Positions 36,522-45,287 of a DNA stretch of 64,000 nt are shown here, piece after piece; within the stretch, counting starts at the first letter, position 1, and every line of letters starts with the position of its first letter. Under the pieces are notes generated by a model, which saw nothing but the letters and a program-made list of their open reading frames with translations, made no database searches and was not told the DNA's origin. This DNA is from Flavobacteriaceae bacterium UBA1682 (GTDB lineage Bacteria; Bacteroidota; Bacteroidia; Flavobacteriales; Flavobacteriaceae). The stretch covers positions 92,801-156,800 of the forward strand of contig DCKE01000029.1 in the NCBI GenBank assembly GCA_002320285.1, given 5' to 3'. The position numbers and the translations under genes are program-made.

Positions 36522-37304
36522 CTATTCTTCTTCTTGTTCTTGTTCTTCCTTTTCTTCTATGTAACCAATTGTTTTTTGATATAACATAAAATAAACACAA
36601 TATATAAACGGCAAAGTAAAAATGACACCGACTATAAAAAGTAATAAACCGGCACCGGCTAAGAGACTACCAAATAATAATAAGGCAATAATCTGGAAGG
36701 GTTGTTTGTTTACGATATTTACACTGTGTTTAATCGCTTCAAAAGCGGATAGATTTCCAAAAATAATCAGCGGTGTAACCAGTACGGTTAGTGAGCTAAC
36801 AATCCAATTGATCGCTAAAGCCACGTACTGCAAATTTTCCATCTGGAGATAGAGTGATAATACGGTGAAAACGAGCGTAATTACAAAATGCGCTGTAAAT
36901 AATTGTAAACAGGCTTTGCTTTTAAGGTAGGTAAACGCCGTTCCCAATAGAATGGGTTTGTCTTGATAAGCATCAGATGCCATTTTAACAAAACCAGCAC
37001 TAAAAATAACGGAGATACCCGTACCAATACTAGTAACTAAAGTATATGTAATGAGTCCATCGATCGGTAAGAAAAGAGGATCGAAGTTGGTCATAAAAGT
37101 AAATATAACCTTAGGATCTTGTGTGTATAACAGCAAGCCAACGCTGGCAATGGTAGAAAAGATGATGGCTAAAAGTATCGTAGTTAATCCAGCAACTATA
37201 GCTATTTTTGGATAAATTTTACTCGCATCACTTAATAGGTTGAAAACCGAGATGTTGATGCCGTCCGTTTGTATAGTCTTTAATCGTTGCTGTATATCTT
37301 TCAT
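36522..37304 (-). CDS. Polytopic membrane protein of unknown function
   Basis: The product is 260 residues with about six hydrophobic helices (roughly 35-60, 85-105, 130-150, 155-180, 205-235 region). A cytoplasmic N-terminus holds about 30 residues, and the highly acidic C-terminal tail is EEKEEQEQEEE. The layout resembles the DUF975/glycerophosphodiester-phosphodiesterase membrane-domain group, but I cannot assign it firmly. Its TAG stop immediately follows the comM stop on the opposite strand. A TATTTTTG (37348-37341 on the minus strand) is a possible -7 element just upstream. Confidence 0.82.
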   Translation of the reverse strand: MKDIQQRLKTIQTDGINISVFNLLSDASKIYPKIAIVAGLTTILLAIIFSTIASVGLLLYTQDPKVIFTFMTNFDPLFLPIDGLITYTLVTSIGTGISVIFSAGFVKMASDAYQDKPILLGTAFTYLKSKACLQLFTAHFVITLVFTVLSLYLQMENLQYVALAINWIVSSLTVLVTPLIIFGNLSAFEAIKHSVNIVNKQPFQIIALLLFGSLLAGAGLLLFIVGVIFTLPFIYCVYFMLYQKTIGYIEEKEEQEQEEE

Positions 37305-37365
37305 GAATTAGAGTTTTGAGGCTTGTTTGAAATCAAGCGACAAAAATACTAATTTAAAAGTAAAG

Positions 37366-37407
37366 AATCAGCGTAAACAAAGGCATTTGCGTACGCTGAT
37401 TTTTTTA
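37366..37407. terminator. Terminator downstream of the zinc metallopeptidase gene
   Basis: AATCAGCGTA (37366-37375) pairs with TACGCTGATT (37392-37401) around a 16-base loop. The T run is better on the plus strand, but the gene it follows is on the minus strand. Confidence 0.6.
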
Positions 37408-37418
37408 ATGCTAGCGAG

Positions 37419-38279
37419 CTATTTCAAATCTTTAAACGTATCACCCTGAGTGATATCGCCGGTATTATACCCCTTCATAAACCACTCTTTTCGCTGTGCG
37501 GATGTGCCGTGAGTAAAAGAATCCGGTGTGACATGACCTTGAGTGCGTTTTTGAATAGCATCATCACCAACAGCTTGTGCTGCACTAAGTGCAATTTCTA
37601 TATCGCCAGCATCGAGGTATTTTTGATTGTGTTTCGCCCATACACCGGCATAAAAGTCGGCTTGTAGTTCAAGAGCTACAGACAATTTATTGGCACCTTT
37701 AGCATCGGTTTGGCTCTGTAGTTTTCTAACTTGATTCGAGGTGCCGAGCAAAGTTTGTATATGATGGCCCACTTCATGTGCTATAACATAGGCAATTGCA
37801 AAGTCGCCCTCCTTAGCACCAAATCGACTGTGCAATTCCTTAAAGAAATTCAGATCCATATAGACCGTTTCATCGGCAGGACAATAGAATGGACCAACAT
37901 CAGCCGTAGCAGCTCCACATTGGGTATTGATGTTGTTCTCAAAAAGTTCCATTTTAGGTTCTCGATACGTTTGACGGTGTTGCTTAAAAACTTCCGACCA
38001 GGTGTTTTCTGTGTAGCGAAAAATAACCTTAACCATTTGCCCCATTTCAACCTCTTCCGGTGTTAATGTTCGCGTACGTGTTTCTTCCGTTGTTGAGGAT
38101 GCATTTTGATTAAATTGCTCTAAAATGGGGGTCAATTGCTGTACGGATTCACCTCCAAAAAGATTGAGTAATAAAATTACAACCCCGATAATTCCGCCGC
38201 CTAACACCGCTTTACCACCGCCAGACATACCACGACGATCCGTGACGTTTTTACTTTCTTCTGAACCTCTCCATTTCAT
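37419..38279 (-). CDS. Neutral zinc metallopeptidase, YpfJ family
   Basis: The product is 286 residues of the PF04228 family. A cytoplasmic N-terminus (MKWRGSEESKNVTDRRG, the typical family opening) is followed by a Gly-rich transmembrane helix (about 21-42), a linker, and the catalytic domain. The HEVGHH zinc motif (H168, E169, H172) has the family context YVIAHEVGHHIQ, and ALELQADFYAGVWA supplies the third ligand region. C121 and C133 flank a conserved segment (CGAATADVGPFYCP). The protease is predicted to face the periplasm. Its natural substrate is not known. Monocistronic. Confidence 0.92.
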   Translation of the reverse strand: MKWRGSEESKNVTDRRGMSGGGKAVLGGGIIGVVILLLNLFGGESVQQLTPILEQFNQNASSTTEETRTRTLTPEEVEMGQMVKVIFRYTENTWSEVFKQHRQTYREPKMELFENNINTQCGAATADVGPFYCPADETVYMDLNFFKELHSRFGAKEGDFAIAYVIAHEVGHHIQTLLGTSNQVRKLQSQTDAKGANKLSVALELQADFYAGVWAKHNQKYLDAGDIEIALSAAQAVGDDAIQKRTQGHVTPDSFTHGTSAQRKEWFMKGYNTGDITQGDTFKDLK

Positions 38280-38457
38280 AGCTTTACTTTTTTTAATAAA
38301 TTTAATGAAATAATAAATTAGTTGAGCTGGTTGTGGTGTTTTTTTAATGAAACTTATGTACTAAGTAAAACTAGTGCGAAATTTTTGCAATATTCATAGC
38401 GTGGTTAGATTGTGGAATGGGATCATTTGCAATGTCTTAGATGCCTCCATGTAGGAT

Positions 38458-39240
38458 TTAAAAATCTTTTTTATTGGAAATGTATTTGATGCGTAGTACC
38501 GGGATAAGTACCCACAAAAACAGGCAAGCCAGAGATACGAGAAAACCGAGATTACTTCCAAAGAATTTTTTAAATAAAGCTCCTGTATATCCAAACAAGG
38601 CAGAGATATCTAGTTGGAGTAAAATTAATATACGGGAAAGATCTATAGGATTAAAAAGGGTTCCGACTAACGACAGGTTCTCGAGGGGATAATCGTCGAA
38701 AACCATCAATGAAATTAGAAAAATTCCGTCGTAAATGATCGCAAGAAAGAGCCACATTAAAATCGAAATCCCAAATCCTCTAATTTTGTTTTCATTGGAT
38801 AAAGCAATATTGTAGGACAGAGCGGTAAAAATAAATGTCAAGAATACCGCCACAACTACTAATAAAGAAAAATTCCATATCGCATTGGATTCTAATAAAC
38901 CGTATACCGCAAAGGGGATTCCCAAACCGATAATCAGACTCAATGAAAGTGATAAGGAAACTCCGAGATACTGCCCTAAAAATATAGACGATCTTTTGAG
39001 CGGTTGTGCTAATAGTAGCTCTGTAAATTCCTTGGAGTCGTAATAATACATTACCCCAAATAAAGTACCGATTAATGGAACTAATACAATTACTACATTC
39101 AGCAATGTGATAACCGCTTTGGAAAGATCATTATTTAAAAACAGCAGTACAAACCCCAATAGTAAGTAAAAGATCAGATAGATATAACTCCAACGGCTAC
39201 GTATCAAGTCGTAAAAACTGTATTTGAGTATTTTAAGCAT
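38458..39240 (-). CDS. nosY: ABC transporter permease of the nos cluster
   Basis: NosY is the membrane part of the NosFY transporter needed to mature the copper centres of N2O reductase. The 260-residue product has six predicted helices with the ABC-2 pattern (an early amphipathic region KYSFYDLIRSRW, then helices about 18-38, 45-67, 95-115, 120-145, 160-185, 232-252). The last gene of the operon, it starts 4 bases after the nosF stop. No clear terminator follows; the 38280-38457 gap shows no gene. Confidence 0.88.
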   Translation of the reverse strand: MLKILKYSFYDLIRSRWSYIYLIFYLLLGFVLLFLNNDLSKAVITLLNVVIVLVPLIGTLFGVMYYYDSKEFTELLLAQPLKRSSIFLGQYLGVSLSLSLSLIIGLGIPFAVYGLLESNAIWNFSLLVVVAVFLTFIFTALSYNIALSNENKIRGFGISILMWLFLAIIYDGIFLISLMVFDDYPLENLSLVGTLFNPIDLSRILILLQLDISALFGYTGALFKKFFGSNLGFLVSLACLFLWVLIPVLRIKYISNKKDF

Positions 39241-39244
39241 GATT

Positions 39245-39949
39245 TTAAGGATTTGTTAGAATTGAAGCGATAGCATGTTCAAAATTGGACTGTTTGGTCG
39301 TTTCTTTTAATGCCGTTATACTGCCTTTAAAGTATATGCGACCGTCTAGAATAAAGATGATTTCTTCTGTGATTTCTTCGACAAAACTCATGATATGCGA
39401 CGTGATCAAGATGGTTTTGTGGGCCGATTTGGCATCGTTGATCAGTTTTTTTAAAACGATTAATGCACTTGGATCTAATCCCGTAGTCGGTTCGTCAAGG
39501 ATCAGGACTGGACTGTCAAACATAAAGGTGAGCAGTAGGTTAACCTTTTGTTTAGTACCTCCAGAGAGGTTACTAAGTTTTTTATTTAAAAAGGGATGCA
39601 GCTTAAAAACCTCGATGAGTTCTTGTTCTTTTAAAGCCTCACAATTCCTAAGGTCCTTGATCATTTTAATCAGTTCTTTGACCGTTAGATTATTTGGGAA
39701 ATTTGCAATCTGTGGTAAGTAGTCAATTTCGCTGCGGTATTCCCATTGTCTTGCGATGGATTTACGTTTAAAGAAAACTTGGCCTGAATCGGGATAAACC
39801 ATTCCTAAAATACATTTCGTAAGTGTGGTTTTTCCAGAGCCATTCGGGCCGAGAAGTGCCAGAACACTTCCTTCAATGATATTTAGATCAATACCTCTTA
39901 GTACCGGATTAGCTCCGAATTTTTTATATAGTTTTTCAATTTTTATCAT
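39245..39949 (-). CDS. nosF: ABC transporter ATP-binding protein of the nos cluster
   Basis: NosF drives the NosFY transporter and works with NosD. The 234-residue product holds all ABC motifs: Walker A GPNGSGKTTL, Q-loop YLPQIA, signature LSGGTKQKVN, Walker B VLILDEPTTGLD, and the switch His in ITSHI. Its start overlaps the 3' end of nosD by 14 bases, so translation is coupled. The assignment as NosF and not a generic exporter ATPase rests on its place between nosD and nosY. Confidence 0.9.
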   Translation of the reverse strand: MIKIEKLYKKFGANPVLRGIDLNIIEGSVLALLGPNGSGKTTLTKCILGMVYPDSGQVFFKRKSIARQWEYRSEIDYLPQIANFPNNLTVKELIKMIKDLRNCEALKEQELIEVFKLHPFLNKKLSNLSGGTKQKVNLLLTFMFDSPVLILDEPTTGLDPSALIVLKKLINDAKSAHKTILITSHIMSFVEEITEEIIFILDGRIYFKGSITALKETTKQSNFEHAIASILTNP

Positions 39950-41189
39950 GTTTTATGTGCTTCATAAGTGGTGTGTTATCCATTAAGTGATCCGGGGTGA
40001 AAACCGGAGATACCTTTTCTGAAAAATCAATGATATCTACAAATAGGCTTCGTAAAAATAGAATGGCTTCGGGGGTTTTATTTACGATATAAGAAAATAG
40101 TTTTACAGGACGATACGGTACATCTCCAATGCCATCTTTGTCCAAATCATATCCGGTATAATTACTCCAGTAATTGGATTGGAAGTTGTTGTGATTCACA
40201 CCGCCGTGATATACGAGATCGAAAGAGTTGTGCATAAAGTTATTGTAATTGATCGTATTGTAATAGTTTGCGCCTCTCGAATTAATAGCCCAGCCGTTGC
40301 TGATAAAGTCATTGTGAAGGTATTCGATGCGATTGGATCCTTCAATGTTGATTCCCGTGGTATTTCTAAAAAAAGTATTGTTGTAGATCTTGGTGTCATT
40401 AACTTCTTTAAGCAGTACTCCATAGGCTGCGGAACCCCAATTGTTTTGAAAAACATTGTGATGCATTTGCATGTTTTTGGAAAACATAATTGCTACCCCA
40501 GCTCCGTTGTTATTATAGGTGTTATCCGAGACTAAATCGTCGTTAGAAAACATAAAGTGTAACCCATAACGAACGTTATGGGCACTTTCGTTATGGGTAA
40601 TAATACAAAAATTTGAGAATTCTAAATAAATACCGTCTCGAACTTGCTGCACTAAATTATTATCAATGGTTATTTCATTGCTGTACCACAGTTGAATTCC
40701 ATTACCAGAATTAAACTCATTGATCGCTTTGCCGTATATTTTATTACCGCTGATAACACCTTTTTTTGACTTTTCTATATAGATTCCAAAGAATAAGTTT
40801 TTAATGGTATTGTTTTTAATGGCAAAATGACGGCTTGATCGCACCCTTATGGCGGCAAAATCCTTGATGTAACTAGTTCCCACATTGATGATCGTAAAGC
40901 CATCTACCGTTACCCAGTCTGAAGCAATCACTATAAGCTCCCCTTTTTCTTCTCCATCGATTACAGCCCCTTTTTCCGCTAGTAAAGTCAACGGTTTATC
41001 GACGATAATTTCGATTTCCTTATAAATACCTTTTTTAACTATAATAGTATCGAAATTCTGAGATTCTCGAATGGCCTCTTTGATCGAAGTATACGGACAA
41101 TTTGGACACACAATTAAGGTATCAGCTGAGGTGTTTAGAGGTGAGAGGAAAAAAAATAGTGCAAATAAAAAAATGGGATTGACTTTCAA
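39936..41189 (-). CDS. nosD: Nitrous oxide reductase maturation protein NosD
   Basis: NosD is a periplasmic beta-helix protein needed for assembly of the CuZ centre. The 417-residue product has a signal peptide ending near residue 22 (LSPLNTSA). Parallel beta-helix (CASH/PbH1) repeats follow, rich in Asn turns, for example NNTIKNLFFGIYIEKSKKG and HNVFQNNWGSAAYGVLLKE. The C-terminal segment SNYWSNYTGYDLDKDGIGD is typical for NosD. It lies 39 bases after nosL and overlaps nosF by 14 bases. Confidence 0.93.
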   Translation of the reverse strand: MKVNPIFLFALFFFLSPLNTSADTLIVCPNCPYTSIKEAIRESQNFDTIIVKKGIYKEIEIIVDKPLTLLAEKGAVIDGEEKGELIVIASDWVTVDGFTIINVGTSYIKDFAAIRVRSSRHFAIKNNTIKNLFFGIYIEKSKKGVISGNKIYGKAINEFNSGNGIQLWYSNEITIDNNLVQQVRDGIYLEFSNFCIITHNESAHNVRYGLHFMFSNDDLVSDNTYNNNGAGVAIMFSKNMQMHHNVFQNNWGSAAYGVLLKEVNDTKIYNNTFFRNTTGINIEGSNRIEYLHNDFISNGWAINSRGANYYNTINYNNFMHNSFDLVYHGGVNHNNFQSNYWSNYTGYDLDKDGIGDVPYRPVKLFSYIVNKTPEAILFLRSLFVDIIDFSEKVSPVFTPDHLMDNTPLMKHIKHDKN

Positions 41190-41228
41190 ATGTTTGGGGT
41201 TTTTTAGAATTGCTTGGGCTTATAATAG

Positions 41229-41669
41229 TTATAGATTTTTGTTTAATTCGGTCTTTATCGTTCGCCAATTAAAAAGTTCACCACCACTGTCTTTGACAAT
41301 TTCCGCCGCTTCATTCCGGTCTGAAACCGCAGATAGGAATGCGCCCATGGGGCTTGGTATTTTAGGACAAATGATAAAAGTAGCCTCTGTTGAAGAAATC
41401 ATCGTCCCGGGCTGCGTAAGTGAAGCACAGAGAATATGTGAGAATTGTGATTCCTCTTTCTCGTCTAAAAAATAAATCATACACTCGATGGCGTCAAACT
41501 TATAGTTTTTTCCTTTAACCGTGACTACTTGGGCCGCATGCGCCTGATCAACAATGGTCATGCGGCAAAAATCACAACCGTCACTTCCATAAGTGATCGG
41601 TTGTGGGGTTTTATTACAAGCGCTGAAAATACAAGCGCTAATTAGAAATAGTGTTAGATTTTTTTTCAT
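41229..41669 (-). CDS. nosL: Copper-binding lipoprotein NosL
   Basis: NosL is an outer-membrane-anchored copper chaperone that supplies copper to apo-NosZ. The 146-residue product has a lipoprotein signal peptide (IFSAC, Cys18). Next is the conserved GSDGCDFCRM motif (C32, C35, M37), the presumed copper site, and then the FDAIECMIYFLD segment typical of NosL. It overlaps the 3' end of the upstream membrane-protein gene by 32 bases. Confidence 0.93.
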   Translation of the reverse strand: MKKNLTLFLISACIFSACNKTPQPITYGSDGCDFCRMTIVDQAHAAQVVTVKGKNYKFDAIECMIYFLDEKEESQFSHILCASLTQPGTMISSTEATFIICPKIPSPMGAFLSAVSDRNEAAEIVKDSGGELFNWRTIKTELNKNL

Positions 41670-42273
41670 GATATTTGGCTCGTTGTCCTATAAAAAAGGA
41701 TACTAATGTCATTCCCATCCCCAATAACATGAGGTAGGCCCCCAATCGAGGATAGGAATAAGCATCAAAATTTAATATTTTTCGATGTCCCAATAAGGGC
41801 GGTTGATAACTCAATGGATTTCCATGGACATCAACCATTTTCATTATGGCTTGTGGATCCAGATTGGTACCGTAATCCACTAGCCATAAATAAAAGTCGT
41901 ACATTCCCAACAGACCTAAACTCGTCATTACAACAAACCAAGTTAAGAAAAGCGACGGTTGTACTTTCTTGAACAGTCCTCCTATACCCAATGCAATTCC
42001 TATTGCGCTCATTGATCCGATAACCAATGGGAATACTCTAAATTCCCACATATCTTCTGTTTTAGGTATGGTTTTCATGCCGATATAGTGATTTAACCCA
42101 TCGATGTTTTGTAGATCAAATTCAGAAACTCCAACGATGCCTTGAATGTAGATATTCATACCTAAGGGCACCGGATATTGCGGAGCGCCCAACATGATGT
42201 TCCACAACGGAAAAGCAAACAGTCCCAGCAATGCCGTGGCTCCTAGAATCATTAATATACTTGCTTTCTGCAT
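41638..42273 (-). CDS. Membrane protein of the nos operon (NosB-like position)
   Basis: The 211-residue product has about four hydrophobic helices (roughly 6-26, 82-100, 108-130, 178-198). A large loop between helices 1 and 2 (APQYPVPLGMNIYIQGIVG) probably faces the periplasm. A second extracytoplasmic stretch after helix 3 holds His and Asp residues (VDVHGNPLSYQPPLLGHRK). It directly follows nosZ by 15 bases and overlaps nosL. Clade II nos clusters commonly carry a polytopic membrane protein after nosZ, called NosB in Wolinella. Whether this is a true NosB orthologue I cannot say from sequence alone. A role in electron transfer or metal handling is inference. Confidence 0.8.
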   Translation of the reverse strand: MQKASILMILGATALLGLFAFPLWNIMLGAPQYPVPLGMNIYIQGIVGVSEFDLQNIDGLNHYIGMKTIPKTEDMWEFRVFPLVIGSMSAIGIALGIGGLFKKVQPSLFLTWFVVMTSLGLLGMYDFYLWLVDYGTNLDPQAIMKMVDVHGNPLSYQPPLLGHRKILNFDAYSYPRLGAYLMLLGMGMTLVSFFIGQRAKYHEKKSNTISN

Positions 42274-42288
42274 ATGTGTAGATTTTAA

Positions 42289-44253
42289 CTATTCGTCATC
42301 TAAAGACCAGGTCAACCCTATGTTGGAATTGGCGGGTGATACTCTAGCATATCCTTGCATTTCTTGATGTAATGCCGAACAAAAATCCGTACAATAGAAT
42401 GGCCATACTCCAACCTCCTTAGGTTCCCATACAAAGGTTTCTGTTTTTCCCGGTGATACCAAGAGTTCGGTTGTGTTAGCTCCCAACATACTGATACCAT
42501 GTGGGACGTCAAAATCCTGTTCTAAATTGGTGACATGGAAGAAAACTTTATCCCCAACTTTGATGCCTTCTATATTGTCGGGTGTGAAGTGACTTCGTAT
42601 CATCGTCATATAAACATGTACATTTTTACCATCTCGAACGACCTTGGCGTCGTTGGGAGATTTGGCGACATAGGCGTGTTTGTTTTCGGAGAGTTTATAA
42701 ATCTGGCGCGATTTAGACATAATTTTATCCGCTTTAATAGCTGCGGCATAGTGCGGTTCGCCTACGGTCGGAAAATCTAATAACAATTCCATCTTATCTC
42801 CTGTAATATCATATAATTGAGCAGAATGGTTCATGTCTGGTCCAACAGGCAAGTATCTGTCTTTGGTAATTTTGTTCATAGCAACCAGATATTTACCGTC
42901 GGGGTTTCTCGAATTACCTCCGGGAATCATTAAGTGACCTACGGAGTAGTAGGTAGGCTTTCTGTCGATGATTTCCCAGGTTCCGATTTTCCATTTGACC
43001 ACTTCTGAAGAAATAAAGAAGGTGGTATAGGCATTTCCTTTGCCGTCAAACTCTGTGTGTAAAGGCCCCAGACCAGGCTGCTCTACAACTCCCGCTAAGA
43101 CATCATCAAATTTAAGGATAGGAATACCGTATGATTCCCCATCAAACTTTTTATCCTCTATGGCTTTCAGCATTTTTGTGAACGAATGAACCGTCAAGTT
43201 GGCCGATAATTTACCGTTTCCAATGATGTATTCACCACTGGGATCAACATCACAACCGTGAGGCGATTTTGGTGTCGGTAGCAAATATACCAAACCCGGT
43301 AACTCACTGGCGTCTAGAATTAAGACCTCCTCTTTTATGGTAGAAGTGGCAGTATGCGTTTCAGTATTGTGTCTGTTATGGGCATATTTAACCGCTTGTT
43401 TTTTACCCTTTCCTGCTTTAATGTACTCTTCGGCTTTTTTCCAATTGATGGCAGCAATAAAATCTTTGTCGTTTTGAGAAGCATTGACTTCTAACAAACT
43501 ATGGGCTTCTTCGGTATTGTAGGTGGTAAAGAAAAACCAGCCGTGTGACTTTCCGCGTCCGGGATGCGCTAAATCATAATTAAAGCCGGGCATCATAATT
43601 TGAAAAGCCAGATCCATATTTCCCGAAGTTTTATCCACACTGATAAAACTCAACGACCCTTTGAAGTTTCCTTTATAATCTTTTATAGGCATATCGCGTT
43701 GTGGAATAGGTACAGAAAATCGAGTTCCAGCAACTACATACTCCGTGTTTTCTGTTACAAAAGAAGAACTGTGATTACCAGCACTGTTGGGAATTTCTAT
43801 GATTTCGGCCGTACTGAAATCTTGTAAGTCGATTCGAGCAATTCTCGGCGTATTATTTCCATTGATAAAAATCCACCGACCATCTAATTCTCCCTCTGTT
43901 TGAGAAATATCGGGATGGTGGGAATCATCCCAAGGGATAAATCCGTGTGAAGTCATTAACATCGGTTTGGTTTCCTCACTATATCCATAGGCAGACTCAG
44001 GGTCTTGAGAAAATACGGGAATTACCTTAAAGAGCCTTCCTGAAGGCAGGCCGTAAACCGAAAGTTGCCCGCTGAATCCCCCAGAGAAAAAACCGTAATA
44101 TTCATCATATTCACCCGGAGCGACATAAACCCGCTCTGCGGCATTGGAACTTAAAGCTCCTTGTGATGAACTGCTAGATTTCTGTTTGCTACAACTAGTG
44201 AGAATAACTACCAGCATAGCGAACATAAGAAATGTTCTTAAAACTTTTTTCAT
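42289..44253 (-). CDS. nosZ: Nitrous oxide reductase, clade II
   Basis: NosZ reduces N2O to N2 in the periplasm. The 654-residue product has a Sec-type lipoprotein signal (VVILTSC, Cys21) in place of the Tat signal of classical NosZ, which places it in clade II. The seven-bladed propeller carries CuZ ligand motifs, including DDSHHPD, the NRHNTETHTA region, SPHGCDVDPSG, GPLHTEFD and GEPHYAAA. The C-terminal cupredoxin domain has the CuA site CTDFCSALHQEM, with C621, C625, H629 and M632. It is second in the operon, 54 bases after a cytochrome c gene. Confidence 0.96.
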   Translation of the reverse strand: MKKVLRTFLMFAMLVVILTSCSKQKSSSSSQGALSSNAAERVYVAPGEYDEYYGFFSGGFSGQLSVYGLPSGRLFKVIPVFSQDPESAYGYSEETKPMLMTSHGFIPWDDSHHPDISQTEGELDGRWIFINGNNTPRIARIDLQDFSTAEIIEIPNSAGNHSSSFVTENTEYVVAGTRFSVPIPQRDMPIKDYKGNFKGSLSFISVDKTSGNMDLAFQIMMPGFNYDLAHPGRGKSHGWFFFTTYNTEEAHSLLEVNASQNDKDFIAAINWKKAEEYIKAGKGKKQAVKYAHNRHNTETHTATSTIKEEVLILDASELPGLVYLLPTPKSPHGCDVDPSGEYIIGNGKLSANLTVHSFTKMLKAIEDKKFDGESYGIPILKFDDVLAGVVEQPGLGPLHTEFDGKGNAYTTFFISSEVVKWKIGTWEIIDRKPTYYSVGHLMIPGGNSRNPDGKYLVAMNKITKDRYLPVGPDMNHSAQLYDITGDKMELLLDFPTVGEPHYAAAIKADKIMSKSRQIYKLSENKHAYVAKSPNDAKVVRDGKNVHVYMTMIRSHFTPDNIEGIKVGDKVFFHVTNLEQDFDVPHGISMLGANTTELLVSPGKTETFVWEPKEVGVWPFYCTDFCSALHQEMQGYARVSPANSNIGLTWSLDDE

Positions 44254-44307
44254 AATATATATATTAAAAATTAAGACGTAGCGCTAACGCAATGCAACTG
44301 AAAGAGT

Positions 44308-44835
44308 CTATAAACTTCGAAAGTATTCTAGAACGGCGCGAGCCTCTTCTTCAGTTAAATTTTGATTTGCCATGGGAGCACCATTAAACTCTATTAAAAG
44401 TTCTTTAGCTAACGAATCGTTTTTAATCATATTTTCAGGGTTTAAAATCATGTTCATCACCCATTCTGGACTTCGTCGTTTTAAAATACCTTTTGGCGCA
44501 GGTCCGATAAATTTTTTTTCAGGCTTATGACAAGCCGTGCACATAACCTTAAAAACCTCCATTCCCTTGCTTACTAAAACAGGATTGATCTCTTCAAGGG
44601 TGAGCGTTTTTATAGGGCCAACACCTTTGTTTTTTAGATCGATCCTTTCTGATGCATTTACGGTTACTACAGTTGTCGTTTCTAAATTCTCTTCATCATC
44701 TTCCTCTTCCTCGTCAACGATTATAGTAGGATAGATGTCTGGTTTTATTTCTTCTTTTTCGACACAGCCAACACCCAGTATCAAACAAGTTATCAGTATG
44801 CTTATAAAATATTTTCCTTCAGTAGTAATAGACAT
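44308..44835 (-). CDS. Lipoprotein c-type cytochrome of the nos operon
   Basis: The product is 175 residues with a lipoprotein signal ending at Cys24 (ILGVGC). An acidic linker (DEEEEDDEE, about 41-49) follows, then a single class I cytochrome c domain. The haem site is CTACH (C99, C102, H103), with GPAPKGILKRR after it. The axial Met is probably in GAPMANQ near the C-terminus. As first gene of the nos operon it most likely passes electrons to the CuA site of NosZ, which in clade II systems without NosR come from the quinol pool through a cytochrome bc-type or alternative complex. Confidence 0.9.
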   Translation of the reverse strand: MSITTEGKYFISILITCLILGVGCVEKEEIKPDIYPTIIVDEEEEDDEENLETTTVVTVNASERIDLKNKGVGPIKTLTLEEINPVLVSKGMEVFKVMCTACHKPEKKFIGPAPKGILKRRSPEWVMNMILNPENMIKNDSLAKELLIEFNGAPMANQNLTEEEARAVLEYFRSL

Positions 44836-44854
44836 AAATGCTGATTTTATAAAA

Positions 44855-44883
44855 CAAAGTTAGTTTTTAAAAAGAGCATCAAA
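44855..44883 (-). promoter_or_regulatory. Promoter of the nos operon
   Basis: On the minus strand: TTTG (44883-44880), 17 bases, TAACTTTG (44862-44855). The transcript start would be near 44850, about 15 bases before the cytochrome c start codon. Confidence 0.65.
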
Positions 44884-44885
44884 TA

Positions 44886-44897
44886 TGATAAATGTCA
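44886..44897 (-). promoter_or_regulatory. Candidate CRP/FNR-family binding site in the nos promoter
   Basis: TGA-TAAATG-TCA is a twofold site with the TGA-N6-TCA core of CRP/FNR-type activators. Its centre (44891.5) lies about 41.5 bases upstream of the predicted start, the class II activator position. Sequence match only. Confidence 0.45.
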
Positions 44898-45246
44898 GAT
44901 AATAAGGTAGTTATGTGTGGGTTTGTCGGCTGATAAAATTTCAAAAAAGAGAAAGGTTAAATACACAAAATTTAAATTTCAACGGAATTAGTGTGCTTTT
45001 TATCGAATTTTATGGGAGTGAAGTAGAATTACAATAAAGTGTAACTGTGGGTGTTTGGAAATAGTTAAGTCAATTTAAAGCCATTTGGGTAAAAAAATCA
45101 GGGATTTGGGAACCCGGATTGTGATCGGATAGCAACACAGAGAATAGTGGGATAAGGATATGGGGCTACAGATTTGTATAGCAGCGGATGTGTGTTAAAT
45201 CAAGTTCAGAAGGTTTTAAGCGCTGCATTGCTGCAATTATTAGAAA
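44898..45246. other. Non-coding gap between the nos promoter and the rluA-family terminator
   Basis: About 350 bases with no reading frame, repeat or clear hairpin that I can support. Confidence 0.5.
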
Positions 45247-45275
45247 GAAAAAGCCTTGATCATATCAAGGCTTTA
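45247..45275 (-). terminator. Intrinsic terminator for the pseudouridine synthase gene
   Basis: AAGCCTTGAT (45251-45260), loop CAT, ATCAAGGCTT (45264-45273). On the minus strand it is followed by TTTTTCTTTC. Confidence 0.85.
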
Positions 45276-45287
45276 GGTGGTGTGTGT

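Noticed and set aside
38474..38692. 72-codon plus-strand frame antisense to nosY
   Set aside because: It has a basic, low-complexity composition and no promoter, and is fully covered by the conserved nosY gene.
40179..40535. 118-codon plus-strand frame inside nosD
   Set aside because: A shadow of the beta-helix repeats of nosD. The nosD frame has a signal peptide and operon context.
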